A DNA stretch of 57,143 bases from an uncultured Sphingomonadales bacterium (GTDB lineage: Bacteria > Pseudomonadota > Alphaproteobacteria > Sphingomonadales > Sphingomonadaceae). The stretch covers positions 1 to 57,143 of the forward strand of contig CAIXXP010000037.1 in the NCBI GenBank assembly GCA_903923465.1, given 5' to 3'. Below the pieces are notes generated by a model, which was not told where the DNA came from, did no database searches, and was given only the letters and a program-made list of their open reading frames with translations. This document shows positions 52,565 to 57,143 of this stretch, piece by piece. Both the position numbers and the translations under genes were made by a program. Numbering within the stretch: the first letter of the stretch is position 1; every line of letters begins with the position of its first letter.

Positions 52565-53905
52565 TTACAGCGCCCCGGCAAACCGCAGCGGCTCACCCAC
52601 GGCCTCGTTGGCGAGCTGGCCTTCCCACATCACCCGGTGGCCCCGCACGATGGTGCCGATCACCCGCCCTTCCAGTTCCATGCCGGTGAAGGGCGACCAG
52701 CCGCAGCGGCTTTCCAGCCAGTCTTCGGTAATGGTGAAGTGGCCCTTGCGATCCACCACGCTGAAGTCGGCATCGCAACCCACGGCGATGCGGCCCTTGT
52801 TTTGCAGGCCGAAGATGCGGCTGACCCCAGCGCTGGTCATGTCGATGAGGCGCGGCAGGGTGAGGCGGCCTTTGGCCACATGGTCGAGCATCAGCGGCAG
52901 CAGGGTCTGCACGCCCGGCATGCCGCTGGGGCTGGCGGGATAGGGCTTGGCCTTCTCCTCGCGGGTATGCGGCGCGTGGTCGGATCCGATGACATCGCCC
53001 ACCCCCTGGCGCAACCAGTGCCACAAGCCATCCCGGTGGGCGCCAGAGCGGATCGGCGGGTTCATCTGGGCATGGCTGCCCAGGCGCGGATAGGCGTCCT
53101 CCGCGGCCAGCGTCAGGTGCTGGGGGGTTACCTCGCAGGTGGCAACGTCGCGGTGCCGGCTGATCAGTTCCAGCTCGGCGGGCGTGGTAATGTGCAGGAT
53201 GTGGATGGGCCGCCGCGCCGCGCGCGCCAGCCGCAAAATGCGCTGCGTGGCGAGCAGGGCGCTCTCGTCATCGCGCCACACCGGGTGGCTGGAGGCATCG
53301 CCCTCCACGCGGAAATCCTTGCGGGCGTTCATTCGCGCCTCGTCCTCGGCGTGGATGGCGACGCGCCGCACGCCGCTGGCCAGCACCCGCGCCAGCGCCT
53401 CGTCCTCGGCGACCAGCAGGCTGCCGGTGGAGGCGCCCATGAATATCTTCACTCCCGCCGTGCCGGGAATGCGCTCCAGTTCGGCCAGATGCTCGGCATT
53501 GGCGGTGGTGGCGCCAACGTAGAAGGCGTGGTCGCACCACATGCGGTGCCCCGCCCGCTTCAGCTTGTCGAGCACGCGCTCTTCGGTATCCGTATTGGGG
53601 TTGGTGTTGGGCATTTCGAACACGGCGGTAACGCCGCCCATCACCGCGGCGCGGCTGCCCGATTCAAGGTCTTCCTTGTGCTCCAGCCCGGGCTCGCGGA
53701 AATGCACCTGGCTGTCGATGACGCCGGGCAGGATGTCGAGGCCGGTGCAATCGATACGGCTGGCGGCATCAGGAAAGCTGCCCAGACCGATGATCTTGCC
53801 GTCGCGCACGGCGACATCGATCATCTGGGGGCCGTTGGGCGTGTGAACCGTGCCGCCGGTCAGCACCAGTTCGGGGGGGCGAACAGAATTATTGCTGTGA
53901 GTCAT
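52565..53905 (-). CDS. pyrC: Dihydroorotase-type amidohydrolase
   Basis: A 446-aa cyclic amidohydrolase, probably the third step of pyrimidine synthesis. Present are VKIFMGASTG (carbamylated Lys), IHAEDE, ILHITT, and GSDHAPHTREEK (catalytic Asp). The first metal-binding histidine of the usual HxH reads Gln: DSQVHFREPG (Q66, H68). The ATG at 53905 lies eight bases after AGGG. No pyrB is adjacent. An allantoinase or hydantoinase role is less likely given HFREPG and NTNP. Confidence 0.88.
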   Translation of the reverse strand: MTHSNNSVRPPELVLTGGTVHTPNGPQMIDVAVRDGKIIGLGSFPDAASRIDCTGLDILPGVIDSQVHFREPGLEHKEDLESGSRAAVMGGVTAVFEMPNTNPNTDTEERVLDKLKRAGHRMWCDHAFYVGATTANAEHLAELERIPGTAGVKIFMGASTGSLLVAEDEALARVLASGVRRVAIHAEDEARMNARKDFRVEGDASSHPVWRDDESALLATQRILRLARAARRPIHILHITTPAELELISRHRDVATCEVTPQHLTLAAEDAYPRLGSHAQMNPPIRSGAHRDGLWHWLRQGVGDVIGSDHAPHTREEKAKPYPASPSGMPGVQTLLPLMLDHVAKGRLTLPRLIDMTSAGVSRIFGLQNKGRIAVGCDADFSVVDRKGHFTITEDWLESRCGWSPFTGMELEGRVIGTIVRGHRVMWEGQLANEAVGEPLRFAGAL

Positions 53906-53952
53906 GCCGGCCACCCTACAAGTTTCCGGCCCCGTGCACTACCTCTGACGGC

Positions 53953-54678
53953 ATGGAACCCACCCGCCTGTTCACCCGCGCTGTCGTGCGCCTGTCTCCC
54001 CTGGCCGAGGGCGAGGATGTCGCCGCGTTTTTGCAGGGGCTGGTCACCAACGATGTCGTCGCCTCTCCCCTGCCGGTTTACGCCGGGCTGCTGAGCCCAC
54101 AGGGCAAGCTGCTGTTCGATTTTCTGGTGTGGCAAGATGGCGCCGACCTGCTGCTGGATTGCGAAGCGGAGGCCGCCGGGGCTTTGGCCAGGCGGCTGAG
54201 CCTCTACCGGCTGCGTCGCCAGATCGCCATTGCCGTGGCGCCGGAGATAGCCGTCCACTGGAGCGCCACCGCGCGCGACGGTGCCAGCCCCGACCCGCGC
54301 CTGCCGGCGCTCGGCTATCGCTGGCTGGCGCCGGTGGCGGCAGATGATGCGCCAGCGGACGCCGCGTGGACGGCCCATCGCCTTGCGCTCGGCGTGTGCG
54401 AGGGGCAGGCGGAACAGGGCGACCTGCTGTGGCTGGAAACCAATGCCGCCGAACTGAACGGCGTCTCCTTCACCAAGGGCTGCTATGTCGGGCAGGAGAA
54501 CACCGCGCGGATGAACTGGCGCCAAAAGGTGAACCGCAGGCTGATCGTCGTGCCCCTCGGCGCATCCGACCCGGCCCGCCAGCGCGCGGCCCATGAGGGG
54601 CTGGATCTGGCGGTGGATCATCTGCGGGTGGACGACATCACCCCTGCCCTGCGCCCGGGCTGGCTGCCCGAAGGTTGA
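53953..54678 (+). CDS. ygfZ: Folate-binding protein YgfZ
   Basis: A 241-aa GcvT-like protein with the signature KGCYVGQENTARM, containing the conserved Cys of YgfZ. It binds tetrahydrofolate and supports Fe-S cluster enzymes. It is divergent from dihydroorotase with only 47 bp between starts, so the promoters must overlap. Confidence 0.92.
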   Translation: MEPTRLFTRAVVRLSPLAEGEDVAAFLQGLVTNDVVASPLPVYAGLLSPQGKLLFDFLVWQDGADLLLDCEAEAAGALARRLSLYRLRRQIAIAVAPEIAVHWSATARDGASPDPRLPALGYRWLAPVAADDAPADAAWTAHRLALGVCEGQAEQGDLLWLETNAAELNGVSFTKGCYVGQENTARMNWRQKVNRRLIVVPLGASDPARQRAAHEGLDLAVDHLRVDDITPALRPGWLPEG

Positions 54679-54842
54679 GCATTTGGGGGCCGGAACCGCC
54701 ACTAAACGGGCCTATGCGCAGAATCCCCTTGCCAACCCCAGCCGGGGCGCCTTGAGCAAACCACGCAGCCGGCCGACAGACGCCAGCGCAACCGGGAAGA
54801 GGTGCCACAAGGCGCCAATTGTCGGAGCGAAATAGTCAAGCA

Positions 54843-55718
54843 ATGCCCTCTGCCCCCTCTTCCCCATCCTTGGCCCCACCCCTGCCGACTCCGGCCGATC
54901 TGACGATCCGCGTGCGTGATTGGCGTTTCGCCCGAAAGGCCCCGCCGCAGCGCTGGTGGCTCGGCGGCGACCCGGTGGCCACTGCCTGGCACAATGCTCT
55001 TTCCGCCACCTTCCCGCGCGGCGAGGCCTTTTTCATCGAAGCGGTGCGGGCCCACCGCGAAGGAGCGCCGGCGCCGCTGGCCGCCGCCATCCGCGCCTTT
55101 GTGGGCCAGGAGGTGAACCACAGCCGCGAACACCTCGCCTTCAACCGCCTGGCCGCGGAGGCCGGCTATGACCTTTCCGGCATAGACCAGCGCGTCACCG
55201 CCCTGCTGGGGCGCATGCGGGGCCGCCCGGTGATCCTCAATCTGGCCACCACCATTGCCCTCGAACATTTCACCGCAATGCTGGCGCACGACCTGCTGGC
55301 CCGCCCTTCCGCCTACGCCGGCGCCGATGCCGATACGCTCGCCCTGTGGCGCTGGCACGCGATCGAGGAGATCGAGCACAAGGGCGTGGCCTTCGATACC
55401 TGGCTGCACGCCACACGAAGCTGGAGCCGCTGGCGCCGCTGGCGGCTGCGCTGCGTGATGATGCTGCTGATCACCCGGATGTTCGTCCGCAACCGCATTG
55501 CCGACACGCTGGATCTATTGCGCCAGGACGGCATCACCGGTGCGGGCGCGCAGCTGCGGGTGCTATGGTGGCTGTTCGGATCACCGGGGGCGTTGCGCCG
55601 GGTGTTTCCCGCGTGGCTGGGCTATTTCCGCCCCGGGTTTCACCCCTGGCACCGCGACGACCGGGCGCTGATCGCTCCCGCCGAGGCCGAGGCGGCGCGG
55701 GTGGGCGGAGGCCTCTGA
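54843..55718 (+). CDS. Predicted metal-dependent hydrolase (PF10118-like)
   Basis: A 291-aa helical protein with repeated acid/His motifs (GQEVNHSREHLAFN; ALEHFTAM; WHAIEEIEHKGVAFD), suggesting a ferritin-like di-metal site. The family is annotated as metal-dependent hydrolase, but its substrates are unknown. Clusters of basic and aromatic residues near the C-terminus (SRWRRWRLRCVMMLLITRMF) suggest membrane association. The ATG at 54843 is chosen over the track's TTG. Confidence 0.8.
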   Translation: MPSAPSSPSLAPPLPTPADLTIRVRDWRFARKAPPQRWWLGGDPVATAWHNALSATFPRGEAFFIEAVRAHREGAPAPLAAAIRAFVGQEVNHSREHLAFNRLAAEAGYDLSGIDQRVTALLGRMRGRPVILNLATTIALEHFTAMLAHDLLARPSAYAGADADTLALWRWHAIEEIEHKGVAFDTWLHATRSWSRWRRWRLRCVMMLLITRMFVRNRIADTLDLLRQDGITGAGAQLRVLWWLFGSPGALRRVFPAWLGYFRPGFHPWHRDDRALIAPAEAEAARVGGGL

Positions 55719-55741
55719 GCCCCCGCCCACCCCCAGGACGC

Positions 55742-56350
55742 TTACGCCGCCCGCAGTTCCACCATGCCGCCGTCGCCCGGCGCGCTGTCACCGCAATCGT
55801 CACCATCATTGGCCAGCGGCAAATCGATGGCGAAAGTGGCGGCAGCCGCCGGCTCGCCGCGCGCGGGGCTGGTGACCAGGGTCACCTCGCCCGTCGGCCG
55901 AAACCCGAGCTTGCGCAGCACCCGTGCCGAGGCGGGATTGTCGCGGAAACAATTGGCCACCAGTTGGTGATGGCGCAGCACCGGCGCCAGCGTCAGCAGC
56001 GCACGCCCGGCCTCGGTGGCATAGCCGCGATGCCAATGCGCGCGCGCGATCCAATAGCCCAGCTCGGCCCGCGCCTCGCCATCCGGCCCGGTCCGCTCGG
56101 TCAGGCCGATGCAGCCGATTACCTCGGCCCCGCCCGGATCATGGGCGCGGTAGGGCTGGGTGATCAGGAAATGCGGGAAATACGGATTTTGCGCCTGGCT
56201 GGCAAACCAGCGGGCCTCTGCCTCGCCATAGGGCCAGGGCACGGAGGGAAGATTGCTGGCCACCGCCTCATCGCTCACCGCGGCTTGGATGGCAGCCCAA
56301 TCCTCCGCCCAGACCGGGCGCAGAAACAGGTTTTGGCTCCGAATGAACAT
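55742..56350 (-). CDS. GNAT acetyltransferase (RimJ/RimL type)
   Basis: A 202-aa GNAT N-acetyltransferase with ELGYWIARAHWHRGYATEAGRALLTLA (acetyl-CoA loop R/Q-x-x-G-x-G/A region) and NPASARVLRKLGFRPTGE. It probably acetylates a protein N-terminus or small amine. It lies downstream of rpmA on the same strand, a position seen for GNAT genes next to rplU-rpmA in related bacteria. Confidence 0.9.
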   Translation of the reverse strand: MFIRSQNLFLRPVWAEDWAAIQAAVSDEAVASNLPSVPWPYGEAEARWFASQAQNPYFPHFLITQPYRAHDPGGAEVIGCIGLTERTGPDGEARAELGYWIARAHWHRGYATEAGRALLTLAPVLRHHQLVANCFRDNPASARVLRKLGFRPTGEVTLVTSPARGEPAAAATFAIDLPLANDGDDCGDSAPGDGGMVELRAA

Positions 56351-56400
56351 CGCAAAAGCTCCACTCTTCAGGCCCCCGCCAGCTCACCAGACCGTTTTAT

Positions 56401-56419
56401 GATCCGCTTGCAGCGGATC
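56401..56419. other. Perfect hairpin in the rpmA-GNAT gap
   Basis: GATCCGCT-TGC-AGCGGATC lies 50 bp upstream of the GNAT start in the 310-bp gap. It could be a leader structure or a terminator of the upstream transcript. Confidence 0.4.
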
Positions 56420-56443
56420 GCGCGGCCCAGCTTTCGTCTTAAC

Positions 56444-56483
56444 GCGTTTAACCGCCGGGTGATCCCGCCCGACAAAAAAACGC
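56444..56483. repeat. Short intergenic hairpin motif, copy 2
   Basis: TTAACGCGTTT followed by a CGGG-TGAT-CCCG core and AAAACGC. It has the same layout as the element at 29541. Confidence 0.4.
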
Positions 56484-56563
56484 CCTAAGGCCGCAGGGTG
56501 ACACTGCCATGACGTCCGCGAATCCCTGTACGAATGCAGGGGCGGACCGGTGAGGGAGACATG

Positions 56564-56593
56564 AAAAAGGGAGACGGACCTTGGCCCTCTCCC
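56564..56593 (-). terminator. Rho-independent terminator after rpmA
   Basis: On the minus strand GGGAGA...TCTCCC is followed by TTTTT, 70 bp after the rpmA stop. Another hairpin (GGGCCATCC/GGATGGCCC, 56623-56644) lies nearer to the stop. Confidence 0.6.
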
Positions 56594-56660
56594 TCATTCG
56601 GCCGGAAGCAAAAGCGCCGGCGGGGCCATCCGTCTGGATGGCCCATTATCGACCATCCGC

Positions 56661-56930
56661 TTATTCGGCGGCTTCCGCCACGGAGTCGACCGACACATAC
56701 TTGCGGCCGAGCTTGCCAGCGTGGAAGCGCACGCGGCCCACCACCAGCGAAAACAGCGTATGGTCCTTGCCCATGCCGACGTTCACGCCGGGATAGACGC
56801 GGGTACCGCGCTGGCGGATGATGATGTTGCCGCCAATGACCTCCTGGCCACCGAACTTCTTCACGCCGAGACGACGACCGGCAGAATCGCGACCGTTACG
56901 CGAGGAGCCGCCTGCTTTCTTATGTGCCAT
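56661..56930 (-). CDS. rpmA: 50S ribosomal protein L27
   Basis: An 89-aa complete L27: [28 protein letters not shown] at the N-terminus, then [14 protein letters not shown] and [16 protein letters not shown]. It is co-transcribed with rplU, 16 bp upstream on the minus strand. Confidence 0.98.
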   Translation of the reverse strand: MAHKKAGGSSRNGRDSAGRRLGVKKFGGQEVIGGNIIIRQRGTRVYPGVNVGMGKDHTLFSLVVGRVRFHAGKLGRKYVSVDSVAEAAE

Positions 56931-56946
56931 TGCTCAAACTCCCCTT

Positions 56947-57143
56947 TCAGGCGGCCGCGACCGACAGGATGCGCAGCAGCGTGAGCTGCTGGCGATGCCC
57001 GTTGCGGCGGCGATAGTTGTGCCGGCGACGCTTCTTGAAGACGATCACCTTCTCGCTCTTGGCCTGCGCGATGATCTCGGCCGAAACCACGACCGAGCCG
57101 GCGTCGGCCAGCTTGCCCTCTTCACCGGCGATGAGAACATCGC
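56947..57143 (-). CDS. rplU: 50S ribosomal protein L21 (partial, 5' end outside window)
   Basis: The C-terminal 64 residues of L21: [22 protein letters not shown], then [27 protein letters not shown], ending SVAAA. The start lies beyond the right edge. It was absent from the ORF track because it lacks a start codon in the window. Confidence 0.95.
   Translation of the reverse strand, partial: DVLIAGEEGKLADAGSVVVSAEIIAQAKSEKVIVFKKRRRHNYRRRNGHRQQLTLLRILSVAAA

Overview
This 57.1 kb window is high-GC chromosomal DNA from an alphaproteobacterium, most likely a sphingomonad (Sphingomonas/Novosphingobium/Sphingobium group). The TonB-dependent receptor, the autotransporter, the OlsBA ornithine-lipid pair, the rplU-rpmA-GNAT order and the many CoA-dependent catabolic genes all fit that group. 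Taxonomy is inferred from gene content only. No rRNA, tRNA, CRISPR array, transposase or phage gene was seen.

Layout. (1) 0-6.4 kb: the end of a sulfate import operon (cysW, cysA, a small DUF2292 protein), then a TPR-sulfotransferase and a TonB-dependent receptor. (2) 6.4-9.7 kb: a modABC molybdate importer on the minus strand with a ModE-like box upstream, and a divergent TIM-barrel sugar isomerase/epimerase-like gene. (3) 9.7-36.4 kb: a large catabolic island. It has five acyl-CoA dehydrogenases (four forming two complementary pairs), one true thiolase, two thiolase-like proteins with altered active sites, two DUF35/OB-fold proteins, an alpha-methylacyl-CoA racemase, a class III CoA-transferase, an acyl-CoA synthetase, a MaoC-type hydratase, a crotonase, three SDRs, an aldehyde dehydrogenase, a cytochrome P450, an old-yellow-enzyme homologue, a SnoaL-like protein, a thioesterase, and IclR and TetR regulators. 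(4) 36.4-57.1 kb: mostly housekeeping and envelope genes: rluE, an autotransporter, olsB/olsA, an OprB-like porin, emrAB-type efflux, a tandem PilZ protein, a GT-C glycosyltransferase, mtgA, a zinc CDF exporter, dihydroorotase, ygfZ, a predicted metal hydrolase, GNAT, rpmA and partial rplU.

How the island may work. P450, SDR and ALDH would oxidise a terminal or methyl carbon to an acid. The acyl-CoA synthetase (or CoA-transferase) would activate it, and the racemase would set the alpha-methyl stereochemistry. Acyl-CoA dehydrogenases, MaoC/crotonase, SDR and thiolase would run beta-oxidation, and the thiolase-like/DUF35 pair would cleave a branched tertiary carbon by retro-aldol chemistry. This resembles the actinobacterial sterol side-chain (igr-type) system. 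The P450 resembles the terpenoid-hydroxylating CYP101 group, so the substrate could be a steroid, a (nor)isoprenoid or another branched alicyclic compound; the sequence does not settle it.

Non-coding structure worth attention: a perfect operator CCCTAAC-N4-GTTAGGG upstream of one acyl-CoA dehydrogenase, whose CTAAC-N4-GTTAG core recurs next to the TetR gene; three copies of a hairpin-ended intergenic repeat (two inverted copies bracket 18 kb of the island); a 16-bp triple repeat just after a strong sigma-70-like promoter; and a convergent terminator that contains the stop codons of both flanking genes.
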